DNA from: Rhodococcus sp. HM1
Lineage (GTDB): Bacteria > Actinomycetota > Actinomycetes > Mycobacteriales > Mycobacteriaceae
Length of the DNA stretch: 64,000 nt
Reading direction: 5' to 3'
NCBI RefSeq assembly: GCF_023218075.1
Contig: NZ_JALPTB010000035.1
Location: forward strand, 1-64,000
Made by a program: the position numbers and the translations under genes. The notes beneath the pieces were generated by a model. It did not search any database, had not been told where the DNA came from, and saw only the letters and a program-made list of their open reading frames with translations. Positions 31,847 to 40,720 of this stretch are shown one piece after another. The stretch's first letter is position 1. The number at the start of each line of letters is the position of its first letter.

Positions 31847-33259
31847 TCACACTCCCGGCCGGACCTCCTCCAGGACGTCGGCGAAGGCCTCCTCGAGCAG
31901 CGTGGCGTAGCGCTGCGCGTCCGGCATCACGTCCGGTGAGGTGATCACCGTCAGGGTGAGGTCGTCTCCGAGGCCGAACAGCCCGTGGATGAGCGTTGCC
32001 TCCGATGTCAGCGGTGGGCATCCCGCACCGAACAGGAGCGGACGTCCGGCCAGCGCCCACGGCGTGGTGTTCTTCACCCGGATGCTGGTGAGCGCGGTGT
32101 GCATGCGCGGGGCCGGGCGTGCGTCCAGCCGACGTCGGCTCGCAGCGAGTTCCCTCGGCAGCACGAACGACGGAATCGAGGCGGCGTCGGTCAGCCGGCG
32201 CAAGGAGGCCGCCGTCGCCGTCTCTCTACTCTCGATCAGTGACGCCTGGACCGCGGCGGCACGCTCCGGGATTGCGTCGACGCCCGGGTGCAGTAGGACG
32301 TTCGTCCAGCCGATTCGGTTGATCCCGAGCGACTCCGGCGCCGCCCCGACCGCGAGGGTGACGAACGCGGTCAGATCCTGCGGGCACCGGCCCTCCGTCT
32401 CGGTGAGATAGCGCTGCAGGGCCAGCGAGATGGTGGTGAGCGCGAGCGCGGTCACCGTGACGTTCCGGGGCAGCGAACCGACCCGTCCCAGCCGCAGCAC
32501 CAGGACCGTCCGACGGTCACCGGGATCTCGGTTGAGCCGGGTCGAGGTGATCTCCGGTGCGGGCGCCGATCCGGCGGCTCCGGCCGTCTGCGCCTGCTTG
32601 GCGTCCCGCACCGCGGCGCGGATCGTACGGACGTAACGGATCGTCGCGCGAGGGGCGCGCGCGAGCCCCCGCGCCGCCGCGAGCACGGGATTGAGGCGCG
32701 GCTCCACCGGTCCCAGGCCGGGAAAGTGCACCGGTTCGGTGCCCTGGCCGTAGAAGGCTTCCCACAGGGGATGGACGATCGGTCCCGAGATCAGGGAGTG
32801 GTTTCCGCGGAACACCACGACTGTCGCGGGGCCCGTCGCACCCGGAGCATCGCGCACGCCGTGGAAGATGTCGAGCCGCCAGGCGGTCTCCCGCGCGTCG
32901 AGGGAGTCGGCAGCCAGATCCTCGAGAACGTCGAGCAGCGCCGGCCAGTCCAGCCCCACCCGCTCGTCGTGCAGGATCCGCTGCTCGACCGGCAGATCGT
33001 CGGCCACCCAGTACGCATGGTCGAGATGCCCGGGAACAGCGACGAAGCGCCGGTTCAGCTCCGCGTAGATCGGGGCACGCCGGCGGAAGTGCTCGGTGAT
33101 CTCCGCGGCGGTCGGGGGTGTCCCGACCCCGGAGTCGAAGACCCAGAAGTTGAGCGGATCGAGGTGGTGACCTCGATCGGCGTCCAATACGTAGGCAGCG
33201 TCGATCGGCTGCACTTGTGATGTCAATGACATGCCGGAGGTATCGCGGGTATTCGTCAC
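31847..33259 (-). CDS. WS/DGAT-like acyltransferase with degenerate active-site motif
   Basis: A 470-residue protein with the wax ester synthase/diacylglycerol acyltransferase fold: QPIDAAYVLDADRGHHLDPLNF at the start, GLDWPALLDVLEDLAADSLD, and two halves joined near residue 240. The catalytic HHxxxDG is replaced by NHSLISG (around residues 152-158): the second His remains, while the first His and the Asp are lost. The usual SNVPGP motif is replaced by KNTTPWALAG. It may be an altered transferase or a non-catalytic paralogue. The GTG at 33259 overlaps the stop of the upstream hydrolase (GTGA); ATG 33232 is the alternative start. Confidence 0.82.
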   Translation of the reverse strand: MTNTRDTSGMSLTSQVQPIDAAYVLDADRGHHLDPLNFWVFDSGVGTPPTAAEITEHFRRRAPIYAELNRRFVAVPGHLDHAYWVADDLPVEQRILHDERVGLDWPALLDVLEDLAADSLDARETAWRLDIFHGVRDAPGATGPATVVVFRGNHSLISGPIVHPLWEAFYGQGTEPVHFPGLGPVEPRLNPVLAAARGLARAPRATIRYVRTIRAAVRDAKQAQTAGAAGSAPAPEITSTRLNRDPGDRRTVLVLRLGRVGSLPRNVTVTALALTTISLALQRYLTETEGRCPQDLTAFVTLAVGAAPESLGINRIGWTNVLLHPGVDAIPERAAAVQASLIESRETATAASLRRLTDAASIPSFVLPRELAASRRRLDARPAPRMHTALTSIRVKNTTPWALAGRPLLFGAGCPPLTSEATLIHGLFGLGDDLTLTVITSPDVMPDAQRYATLLEEAFADVLEEVRPGV

Positions 33260-34005
33260 GCGGTTACACGCTCCCACACGGCCAGGCAGCCCGCGCCGAG
33301 AATCGCCGGATCCGCACCGACCTCGGCGAGGGTGACGGTCGTCAGAGCGGCGCAGGGCAGCAGAGCGGCCCATTCCTGCGCGACGGCGAGCGGGTGGACC
33401 GCGTCGTCGACGGCGGCGGTGATCCCGACCGGCACCCTCACGCCCGCGAGAGCCTCCGCGTCGAGTGCGTGGAAGGCCGCAGCCTCCTCGAGCGCGGACG
33501 GCAGGTCCGGCCACTGGGCACGCCAGGACCGCGACAGCTCCCGGCCCAGCCATGCCGGGCTCGATTCGACCATCGCCGCGACCACAGGCTCGAGCCCGTG
33601 CGTACGCAACTCGTGCGCCGTCCACCGGGCACTGGCTGCGGCGGGCGCCTCCTCCGGGGAGCCGGTCCACGCCGGAAGCGCCGCCAGGACCCCGACTGCA
33701 TCGGACGGGTGCTGTGCCGCCCAGTGCAGGGCCACCGCAGCGCCGATCGACACCCCGCCCGCGAGGATCGCACCCGTGCGGGCCTCACGGTCGAGGGCGT
33801 CGAGGTAGCTGCCGACGACGCGCCGCGGGTCCGGGTCCACGGCGACGACGCGGATGCCGCGACGCTCGAGCGGGGCCCGGAACGCGGCGTCGGCGAACTG
33901 CGCGTCGGAGCCGGTTCCGGGCAGGACGACCGCGGTCAACGGCAGGTCACCGGCGGTTTGAGGTAGGTCCCGTGTGGGGAACACATTGGGATCGGCATCG
34001 GCCAT
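33256..34005 (-). CDS. Alpha/beta hydrolase
   Basis: A 249-residue cytoplasmic hydrolase. The oxyanion region is LTAVVLPGTGSDAQF (about 23-37), the nucleophile elbow GGVSIGAAVAL (about 83-93, GxSxG with S86), and the C-terminal part carries ITAAVDDAVHP with the likely acid and a later region for the His, which I cannot place with confidence. Overlapping with the WS/DGAT-like gene, it may act on an ester or lipid. Corresponds in position to Rv2695. Confidence 0.82.
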   Translation of the reverse strand: MADADPNVFPTRDLPQTAGDLPLTAVVLPGTGSDAQFADAAFRAPLERRGIRVVAVDPDPRRVVGSYLDALDREARTGAILAGGVSIGAAVALHWAAQHPSDAVGVLAALPAWTGSPEEAPAAASARWTAHELRTHGLEPVVAAMVESSPAWLGRELSRSWRAQWPDLPSALEEAAAFHALDAEALAGVRVPVGITAAVDDAVHPLAVAQEWAALLPCAALTTVTLAEVGADPAILGAGCLAVWERVTA

Positions 34006-34141
34006 GCGTAGATAGTGCCGAACGCGAATCGAGGGTGCCGCACCGGATGTGGTTGTAGGTCTCGATTCGGTCTACAGTGGCCGTCAGAGACCCCTATGTG
34101 CGGAATGCGATCCATGCCGCACCCGTTTCAGGAGCGCTGTT

Positions 34142-34516
34142 ATGGCACCCGCCACCGGTTACTTCCGCCGACTGACCCGCCGGTTGACCGAGGACATCGA
34201 GAGCATCGACGCCGAGGAGATCGCGGAGTCGTCCCAGGCGACCGGAGCCCGCAAGGCCGCCGAATGCACGCGAGGCGAGGAAGTGACGATGTTCGGGCGT
34301 CTGCGCAGCGTCGAGACCTGTTCGAAGGCGGCCAGTGCGACGGTCGAGGCAGAACTGTTCGACGGCACCGACTCGGTCGTGCTCTCGTGGATCGGACGCC
34401 GCCGCATCCCGGGCATCGAACCGGGCAAGACGATCCTGGTCCGCGGCCGCCTCGGAGAACGCGACGGCGCGAAGATCATCTACAACCCCTACTACGAGCT
34501 GCGCGAACGAGTCTGA
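34142..34516 (+). CDS. OB-fold nucleic-acid-binding protein
   Basis: A 124-residue protein with a helical start (GYFRRLTRRLTEDIESIDAEEIAES) and an OB fold from EEVTMFGRLRSVET to IYNPYYELRERV, as in RecG/aspRS-type OB domains and Rv2694c. The ATG at 34142 has AGGAG 7 bases upstream (34130-34134). Probably binds single-stranded nucleic acid; role unknown. It is followed by the DUF3159 gene. Confidence 0.83.
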   Translation: MAPATGYFRRLTRRLTEDIESIDAEEIAESSQATGARKAAECTRGEEVTMFGRLRSVETCSKAASATVEAELFDGTDSVVLSWIGRRRIPGIEPGKTILVRGRLGERDGAKIIYNPYYELRERV

Positions 34517-34634
34517 TCCTCGGTCGCCGGCTCCCGGCGACGGCGCGCGGCCGGTGGGATCCGCCCGCGCGTGCTCGTAATCATCACCCCCTGAGCGGAA
34601 GGTGCCGGTGCCCCGTTGTGGCACCCTCGTAGGA

Positions 34635-35297
34635 GTGAGCGACAGCAAGCAGCCGACGGTACTCGAGCAACTCGGTGGTTTCAGCGGGTTGGTGTCCTCG
34701 ACACTGCCGGTCCTGGTTTTCGTCCCGGTCAACAGCCTTTGGGGTCTGACCGCGGCGATCTGGGCGGCGATCGCCGTCGCGACCGCCGTTCTGGTGTGGC
34801 GGCTGGCGCAGCGCACCCCCATCCAGCCGGCGATCTCGGGGTTCATCGGGGTGGCGGTGTGCGCGTTCATCGCCCACCGGACGGGTGACGCCAAGGGCTA
34901 CTTCCTGTTCGGGATCTACAGCAGTCTCGCGTACGGCGCGGTCTTCCTGGCGTCGGTGCTGGTGCGCTATCCGCTCGTCGGCGTGATCTGGGGAATGCTC
35001 AACGGCCAGGGCACCGGGTGGCGTGCCCACCGGGACGCGGTGCGTGCCTACGACCTCGCGACCGTGGCGTGGACGCTGGTCTTCCTGGCCCGGTACCTGG
35101 TGCAGAACCACCTCTACGATGCCGACCGCACGGGCTGGCTCGCGGTCGCCCGCATCGGCATGGGCTGGCCGCTCACCGCGGTCGTGCTGCTGGTGACGCT
35201 GTGGGCGGTGCGTCGTGCCGATCGCATCGTCGAACCGGCCGTCACCGACGAGGACGCCTCGTTGCCGGGCGGCGAGACGCGCCGCGACGACAACTGA
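34635..35297 (+). CDS. DUF3159 membrane protein
   Basis: A 220-residue protein with about five to six hydrophobic helices and the DUF3159 start VLEQLGGFSGLVSSTLPVLVFVPVN, then AHRTGDAKGYFLFGIYSSLAYG and VRYPLVGVIWGMLNG (Rv2693c position). Function unknown. The GTG at 34635 follows GTAGGA directly, so it may be leaderless. It ends 16 bp before the converging TrkA gene. Confidence 0.86.
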   Translation: MSDSKQPTVLEQLGGFSGLVSSTLPVLVFVPVNSLWGLTAAIWAAIAVATAVLVWRLAQRTPIQPAISGFIGVAVCAFIAHRTGDAKGYFLFGIYSSLAYGAVFLASVLVRYPLVGVIWGMLNGQGTGWRAHRDAVRAYDLATVAWTLVFLARYLVQNHLYDADRTGWLAVARIGMGWPLTAVVLLVTLWAVRRADRIVEPAVTDEDASLPGGETRRDDN

Positions 35298-35313
35298 CCG
35301 GAACCGGGTACTC

Positions 35314-35967
35314 CTAGAGCCCGATCGCCTCGCGCAGTTCCTGTTCGACCTCGACGGACGCGACGAACAGCAGTTCGTCGCCACCCTCGAGCGGATCGTC
35401 GGGCTGCGGCACGATTACCCGATCGCCCCGCAGGATCGTCACGAGCGCCGCGTCGCGCGGCAGAGCCAGCTTCCGGACCGGCTTGCCGGCGAGTGCTGTC
35501 GTGTCGGGCAGTGTGATCTCGATGAGGTTGGCGCCCTTGCGCAGCGTCATCAGGCGAACCAGGTCGCCGACCGAGACCGCTTCCTCGACGAGGGCGGCGA
35601 GCATCCGCGGCGTGGACACCGCGACGTCGACGCCCCACGACTCGTCGAACAACCATTCGTTGCGGGGGTCGTTGACGCGCGCCACCACCCGCGACACGGC
35701 GAATTCGGTGGTCGCGAGCAGGCTGAGCACGAGATTGGTCTTGTCGTCGCCGGTGGCGGCGATGACCACGTCGTAGTCCTGGAGTTCGGCCGCTTCGAGC
35801 AGGCTCAGCTCGCACGCGTCGGCGTGCACCCACTTGGCGTCCGGTACCGATTCGGGTTCGACATGCTCGAGTTTGCGTTCGAGCAGCATGACCTCGTGCT
35901 TGTTGCGGATGAGTTCGCGCGCGATCGAGCGCCCGACGGCGCCCGCACCGGCGATCGCCACCTTCAT
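35314..35967 (-). CDS. TrkA-family potassium uptake regulatory protein (CeoC-like)
   Basis: A 217-residue RCK protein: Rossmann NAD-binding start MKVAIAGAGAVGRSIARELI, acidic residue at the second strand (LLERKLE), then VVARVNDPRNEWLFDESWGVDVAVSTP and a C-terminal RCK_C domain ending EVEQELREAIGL. It gates a K+ transporter in response to NAD(H) or other ligands. It lies 13 bp downstream of its partner, as ceoB-ceoC do in mycobacteria. Confidence 0.88.
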   Translation of the reverse strand: MKVAIAGAGAVGRSIARELIRNKHEVMLLERKLEHVEPESVPDAKWVHADACELSLLEAAELQDYDVVIAATGDDKTNLVLSLLATTEFAVSRVVARVNDPRNEWLFDESWGVDVAVSTPRMLAALVEEAVSVGDLVRLMTLRKGANLIEITLPDTTALAGKPVRKLALPRDAALVTILRGDRVIVPQPDDPLEGGDELLFVASVEVEQELREAIGL

Positions 35968-35980
35968 CTGCGTGGTCCTC

Positions 35981-36646
35981 TCAGTCGTTCTCGGCGGGCG
36001 GGTTCGCGGCCAGCGCGAGCGCCTCGGCGACGGTGCCCGACACCGCCGCGATGTACACCTGGTCGTCGGCCTGCAGCACCGTCTTGCGGTCGGGCAGCAG
36101 CCCGGCACCGAAGCGGATGATGAACGCGACCCGAGACTGTGTCGCGTCCTCGAGTTCCGTGACGTTACGGCCGATCCAGTCCTCGTGGAGGCTCACCTCC
36201 GCGACCGCGACCGTCCCCGTCGGGTCGCGCCAGCGGGTGGTCTCGGCGTCGCGGACGAGCGCATGCAGGAAGCGGTCCGTAGTCCACGGGACGGTCGCGA
36301 CGGTCGGGATGCCGAGCCGCTCGTAGACCGCGGCGCGCTTGGCGTCGTAGATGCGGGCGACGACCCGCTCGATTCCGAATGTCTCGCGCGCCACACGCGC
36401 GGAGATGATGTTGGAATTGTCACCCGACGACACCGCGGCGAAGGCGTCGGCGCGCTCGATTCCGGCTCGCACGAGCACATCCCGGTCGAATCCCATGCCG
36501 ACGATCGTCTGTCCGGGAAAGTCCGGACCGAGGCGCAGGAAGGCGCTGGGGTCGCGGTCGATGACCGCGACCTCGTTCCCGAGACGGACGAGTGCTGCGG
36601 CCAGCGACGATCCCACTCGACCGCACCCCATCACCACCACGAACAC
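35981..36646 (-). CDS. TrkA-family potassium uptake regulatory protein (CeoB-like)
   Basis: A 221-residue RCK protein with VVVMGCGRVGSSLAAALVRLGNEVAVIDRD at the N-terminus (glycine motif and Asp for NAD) and MGFDRDVLVRAGIERADAFAAVSSGDNSN; RCK_C domain from VAVAEVSLHEDWIGRNVTEL to the end. The GTG at 36646 has GGAG upstream. It is divergent from the APC transporter, which may be its effector target because no Trk/Ktr pore gene is nearby. Confidence 0.87.
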   Translation of the reverse strand: MFVVVMGCGRVGSSLAAALVRLGNEVAVIDRDPSAFLRLGPDFPGQTIVGMGFDRDVLVRAGIERADAFAAVSSGDNSNIISARVARETFGIERVVARIYDAKRAAVYERLGIPTVATVPWTTDRFLHALVRDAETTRWRDPTGTVAVAEVSLHEDWIGRNVTELEDATQSRVAFIIRFGAGLLPDRKTVLQADDQVYIAAVSGTVAEALALAANPPAEND

Positions 36647-36842
36647 GCTCGATCTCCGTTCCGCTGCTACGCCCGACCGGCAACGTCCATTGTCCGGCGG
36701 TCGCCGGGTTGCCGAACCGAAACCGTACCGCCCCGTGCGGCGATCGCGCGTGCAACCAGCATCCAGGCTCCACAATTCGGCCATATCGGACAGGGGAGCG
36801 GGTCGGGGGTCCATCGGACGTGCGACGGCTTAGGCTTTGCGA

Positions 36843-38843
36843 GTGTCCAAGCTTTCGACCGCCACGAAGCGGTTGTTGTTGGGTAGGCCGTTCCGTAGCG
36901 ACACGCTCGGCCACACCCTGTTGCCGAAGCGGATCGCCTTGCCGGTCTTCGCGTCGGACGCATTGTCCTCAGTGGCGTACGCGCCCGAGGAGATCTTCCT
37001 GGTCCTGTCGGTCGCCGGCATGTCGGCCTTCGTGTTCGCGCCGTGGATCGGGGTGATGGTCGCGATCGTGCTGGCCGTCGTCGTGGCCAGCTATCGGCAG
37101 AACGTGCACGCCTATCCGTCCGGGGGTGGCGACTACGAGGTCGCGACCACCAATCTCGGTCCGACCGCCGGCCTGACCGTCGGCAGCGCCCTCATGGTCG
37201 ACTACGTGCTCACCGTCGCGGTGTCGATCTCGTCGGCCGCGGCGAACATCGGCTCGGCGGTGCCGTTCGTCGCGCAGCACAAGGTGCTCTTCGCGATCAT
37301 CGCCATCGCGATCCTCACCGCCGTGAACCTGCGGGGTCTGCGGGAGGCCGGGACCGCCTTCGCCATCCCCACTTACGCCTTCATGTTCGGTGTGCTGGTC
37401 ATGCTGGTCTGGGGCCTGACCCGCATCTTCGTGCTGGGGGACGACCTGCAGGCCGAATCGGCGGGGTTCGAGCTGACGGCCGAACAGTCGAACCTGACGG
37501 CGATCGCGTTCGCGTTCCTCCTCGCCCGGGCCTTCTCCTCGGGTTGTGCCGCCCTGACCGGTGTCGAGGCCATCAGCAACGGCGTGCCGGCGTTCCGGAA
37601 GCCCAAGTCGCGCAACGCGGCGACGACCCTGCTGATGCTGGGCGGCATCGCGATCACGCTGCTGCTGGGCATCATCGTGCTCGCCGAGAAGATCGGTGTC
37701 GTGATCGCCGAGGACCCGGCGACCCAGCTGCAGGGCGCCCCGGAGGGATACCACCAGAAGACACTGATCGCGCAGCTCGCGGAAACCGTGTTCGACGACT
37801 TCCCACTCGGCTTCTACCTGATCACGATCGTCACCGCCCTGATCCTGGTGCTCGCCGCCAACACGGCGTTCAACGGGTTCCCGGTGCTCGCATCGGTGCT
37901 GGCCCAGGACCGGTATCTGCCACGCCAGCTGCACACCCGTGGCGATCGCCTCGCGTTCAGCAACGGCATCCTGTTCCTGTCGGGTGTCGCGATCGTGTTC
38001 GTGTGGGTGTTCGGCGCCGAGGTCACCCACCTCATCCAGCTCTACATCGTCGGGGTGTTCGTGTCGTTCACCCTGAGTCAGACCGGCATGATCCGGCACT
38101 GGACCCGGCACCTGGCGACCGAGACCGATCCGAACCAGCGCCGCCGCATGGTCCGGTCGCGCGTGGTCAACACGATCGGCCTCGTCATGACCGCGACCGT
38201 GCTGGTCATCGTGCTCATCACGAAGTTCGTTGCGGGCGCGTGGATCGCGATCGTCACGATGATCGCGATCTTCGGGCTGATGAAGGCGATCCGCCGGCAC
38301 TACGACAGCGTCGCCGCGGAACTCGAGGGCACCGAATGGGACGGTGTGCTGCCCAGCCGCACGCACTCGATCGTTCTCGTCTCGAAGATGCACCATCCGA
38401 CGATGCGCGCCCTCGCGTACGCGCGGGCGACCCGCCCGGACACGCTCGAAGCGGTCACCGTGAACGTCGACGACGCGGACACCCGCCAGCTGGTGCGGCA
38501 GTGGGAGAGCAGCGACATCACCGTGCCGCTCAAGGTCGTCGAATCGCCCTACCGCGAGATCACGCGCCCGGTGCTCGAATACGTCAAGCGGGTGCGACGT
38601 GATTCGCCGCGCGACGTGGTGACCGTGTTCATCCCGGAATACGTGGTCGGGCACTGGTGGGAGCAGGTCCTGCACAATCAGAGCGCGCTGCGCCTGAAGA
38701 GCAGGCTGCTGTTCCAGCCCGGGGTGATGGTCACGAGCGTGCCCTGGCAGCTGCACTCGTCGGCGGATGTACGCAAGGAACGAATCGACGCGGCGCCCGG
38801 TGCGGTACGGCGCGGACTCGACGATCAGGAGGAACAACGGTGA
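36843..38843 (+). CDS. APC-superfamily transporter (probable K+ or amino-acid permease)
   Basis: A 666-residue membrane protein with about 12 helices (residues 30-470) and a 190-residue cytoplasmic tail. Family features include LPVFASDALSSVAYAPEEIFL, AYPSGGGDYEVATTNLG and the region ALTGVEAISNGVPAFRKPKSRNA. The soluble tail with SIVLVSKMHHPTMRAL resembles a USP-like domain found in KimA-type potassium importers. Divergent from the CeoBC-like RCK pair, which favours a potassium role. GTG at 36843 lies 6 bases after TAGGCT (36831-36836), so it is probably leaderless. Confidence 0.85.
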   Translation: MSKLSTATKRLLLGRPFRSDTLGHTLLPKRIALPVFASDALSSVAYAPEEIFLVLSVAGMSAFVFAPWIGVMVAIVLAVVVASYRQNVHAYPSGGGDYEVATTNLGPTAGLTVGSALMVDYVLTVAVSISSAAANIGSAVPFVAQHKVLFAIIAIAILTAVNLRGLREAGTAFAIPTYAFMFGVLVMLVWGLTRIFVLGDDLQAESAGFELTAEQSNLTAIAFAFLLARAFSSGCAALTGVEAISNGVPAFRKPKSRNAATTLLMLGGIAITLLLGIIVLAEKIGVVIAEDPATQLQGAPEGYHQKTLIAQLAETVFDDFPLGFYLITIVTALILVLAANTAFNGFPVLASVLAQDRYLPRQLHTRGDRLAFSNGILFLSGVAIVFVWVFGAEVTHLIQLYIVGVFVSFTLSQTGMIRHWTRHLATETDPNQRRRMVRSRVVNTIGLVMTATVLVIVLITKFVAGAWIAIVTMIAIFGLMKAIRRHYDSVAAELEGTEWDGVLPSRTHSIVLVSKMHHPTMRALAYARATRPDTLEAVTVNVDDADTRQLVRQWESSDITVPLKVVESPYREITRPVLEYVKRVRRDSPRDVVTVFIPEYVVGHWWEQVLHNQSALRLKSRLLFQPGVMVTSVPWQLHSSADVRKERIDAAPGAVRRGLDDQEEQR

Positions 38844-40132
38844 GCCGGCACGAACGGCAGGTCCCGCCGACGGATTGGTCAGGTCGCCGGATCGAGGTGA
38901 TCCTCGGCAACCCCGCCCACGGCGGCTCGACCGTCGCGCGCTACGAGGGGCGGGTGGTGTTCGTCCGGCACGGATTGCCCGGCGAACGGGTGATTGCGCT
39001 CGTCACCGAGGATCGCGGTGGGTCCTACTGCTTCGCCGACGCGGTGCAGATCCTGGAGGCCTCGCCCGACCGGGTGAACCCGGTGTGCCCGATCTCGGGG
39101 CCGGGCGGCGCCGGCTGCTGCGACCTGTCCCACGCGAGCCTGCCCGCGCAGCAGCGCATCGGCGCCGCGGTGGTGGCGGAACAGTTGCGCCGGCTCGGCG
39201 GGATCGACCGGCCGGTCGAGGTCGAACTGCTTCCCGGCGGCGAGCCGGACGGCACCCGATGGCGGACCCGGGTGCGTCTGGCCGTCGATCGGGTCGGAAA
39301 CCCGGGCTTCCGCCGGCACCACAGTCACGACGTGGAGACGGACCTGGCGTGCCCGCAGATCGAGGCGCGCGCGTACGTCGGGCTGACCGACCGGGTGTGG
39401 CAGCCCGGTGCCGAACTGCAGGTGGTGCTGGACGCGGACGGCGAGCGGCACGTCGTGGAGATCGCGCCGCCGCACGTGTCGCGGACCGGTCGCCGCAGTC
39501 CCGGTCGCCGGGGTGCGTCGGCGCGGCGCGCAGCGGCGAGTGCGCCGCGCGTGGAGAAGGTGATGGAGGGTTCGGGCCGCCCGGTCCAACGGGTCGGGAC
39601 GCGGGAATGGAGGCTCTCCGCCACCGGGTTCTGGCAGGCGCACCGCGGCGCCGCCTCGACCTATTCGCGGGTCGTGGGGGAGTGGGCCGATGCCTCCGCG
39701 GGGGCGACGGCCTGGGATCTGTACGGCGGGGTCGGGGTGTTCGCGGCCGCGCTGGCCGCCCAGGTCGGTGAGGGAGGCCGGGTCGAGTCGGTCGAGTTGT
39801 CGCGCAGTGCGATCGACGACGGTGCTCTCGCCCTCGCCGACCTGCCGCAGGTGCGGTTCCACCACGGGCGGGTCGAACGGGTGGCCGCGGAGCTGCCGCG
39901 TCCCGAAGTGGTGGTGCTGGATCCGCCGCGCGCGGGCGCGGGCCGCGAGGTGATCGAGACGATCACCTCGGCGGGGCCGCAGCGGATCGTGCACATCGGA
40001 TGCGATGCCGCGTCGTTCGGTCGCGACGTAGGCCTGTATCGATCGCACGGTTTCGAACTCGCCGATCTGCGGGTCTTCGCGGCGTTCCCGTCGACGCATC
40101 ACGTGGAGTGCCTGGCGCTGTTCACGCGCTGA
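38840..40132 (+). CDS. TrmA/RumA-type RNA m5U methyltransferase
   Basis: A 430-residue protein. An N-terminal TRAM domain (IEVILGNPAHGGSTVARYEGRVVFVRHGLPGERV) binds RNA; a cysteine group around CPISGPGGAGCC may hold an iron-sulfur cluster. The C-terminal SAM domain has DLYGGVGVFAAALA, VVLDPPRAGAG and the catalytic-cysteine motif HIGCDAASFGRD. It should form 5-methyluridine in rRNA or tRNA. GTG overlaps the APC stop by 4 bp with AGGAGG upstream (38827-38832), so the two are coupled (order as Rv2690c-Rv2689c). Confidence 0.9.
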   Translation: MSRHERQVPPTDWSGRRIEVILGNPAHGGSTVARYEGRVVFVRHGLPGERVIALVTEDRGGSYCFADAVQILEASPDRVNPVCPISGPGGAGCCDLSHASLPAQQRIGAAVVAEQLRRLGGIDRPVEVELLPGGEPDGTRWRTRVRLAVDRVGNPGFRRHHSHDVETDLACPQIEARAYVGLTDRVWQPGAELQVVLDADGERHVVEIAPPHVSRTGRRSPGRRGASARRAAASAPRVEKVMEGSGRPVQRVGTREWRLSATGFWQAHRGAASTYSRVVGEWADASAGATAWDLYGGVGVFAAALAAQVGEGGRVESVELSRSAIDDGALALADLPQVRFHHGRVERVAAELPRPEVVVLDPPRAGAGREVIETITSAGPQRIVHIGCDAASFGRDVGLYRSHGFELADLRVFAAFPSTHHVECLALFTR

Positions 40133-40191
40133 CCGTCGTCCGACAATCCCGCACGGTGGCCCGTGCCGGGATTTGTCCGTTTTAGGGCTAA

Positions 40192-40232
40192 TTGCTTGCA
40201 GCAATCAACTAACGTATAGTTGCATGACGCAA
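40192..40232 (+). promoter_or_regulatory. marR promoter with two TTGC-N5-GCAA operators
   Basis: TTGCTT (40192-40197), 17-bp spacer, TATAGT (40215-40220) form a near-consensus promoter. The first operator TTGC-N5-GCAA (40192-40204) covers the -35; the second (40220-40232) starts at the last base of the -10. The outer 10-mers AATTGCTTGC (40190-40199) and GCAAGCAATT (40229-40238) are also inverted. The layout predicts autorepression by the MarR protein encoded just downstream. Confidence 0.75.
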
Positions 40233-40258
40233 GCAATTGATTCGAACGGAGTAGACGG

Positions 40259-40720
40259 ATGGCGGTTCCCACGGACACGGCAAGCGCCCTGGTCGACGTG
40301 ATCTTCATGCTCGGCCGCACGGTCCGGACCGCACTGTCGCAGATCGACGAGGAAGCGCTGCCCGCCGCGTTGGTGGGGGTTCTCTTCCTGTTGTGGCGCT
40401 CCGGCGAATGCCGGCAGAACGAACTCGCCAGCGAGATGTGTGTGAGCCAGTCCGCCTTGAGCCGCCAGATCGGGGAGCTCGTCGAGCGGGGCTACATCGA
40501 CCGGCATCCCGACCCGGACGACAAACGCGCCCACCGGGTGCGGGTGTCCGACACCGGTGTCGAGCTGCTGCGCGGGGTCCGGGACCGCCGCGCCGCGCGG
40601 CTGAAGGACGCACTCGCCGGCTGGGACGAAGCCGAGATGGACGACGCACTGCGGGTACTCGGCCGCCTCAACGACACGCTCGCACCCGTTCTCACCGATA
40701 ACGCACGAAGGACCGCCTGA
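40259..40720 (+). CDS. MarR-family transcriptional regulator
   Basis: A 153-residue dimeric winged-helix repressor: helix-turn-helix QNELASEMCVSQSALSRQIGELVERGYI (about 58-85), wing HPDPDDKRAHRVRVSDTG, and N- and C-terminal dimerisation helices. It probably senses a toxic compound and represses itself and the exporter. The ATG at 40259 follows GGAGTAGACGG. Its stop overlaps the exporter start (TGATG). Confidence 0.9.
   Translation: MAVPTDTASALVDVIFMLGRTVRTALSQIDEEALPAALVGVLFLLWRSGECRQNELASEMCVSQSALSRQIGELVERGYIDRHPDPDDKRAHRVRVSDTGVELLRGVRDRRAARLKDALAGWDEAEMDDALRVLGRLNDTLAPVLTDNARRTA

Noticed and set aside
36837-36842. TTG two codons upstream as the APC transporter start
   Set aside because: The GTG at 36843 lies at the right distance from TAGGCT for a leaderless start, and relatives begin with SKLST-like sequence.
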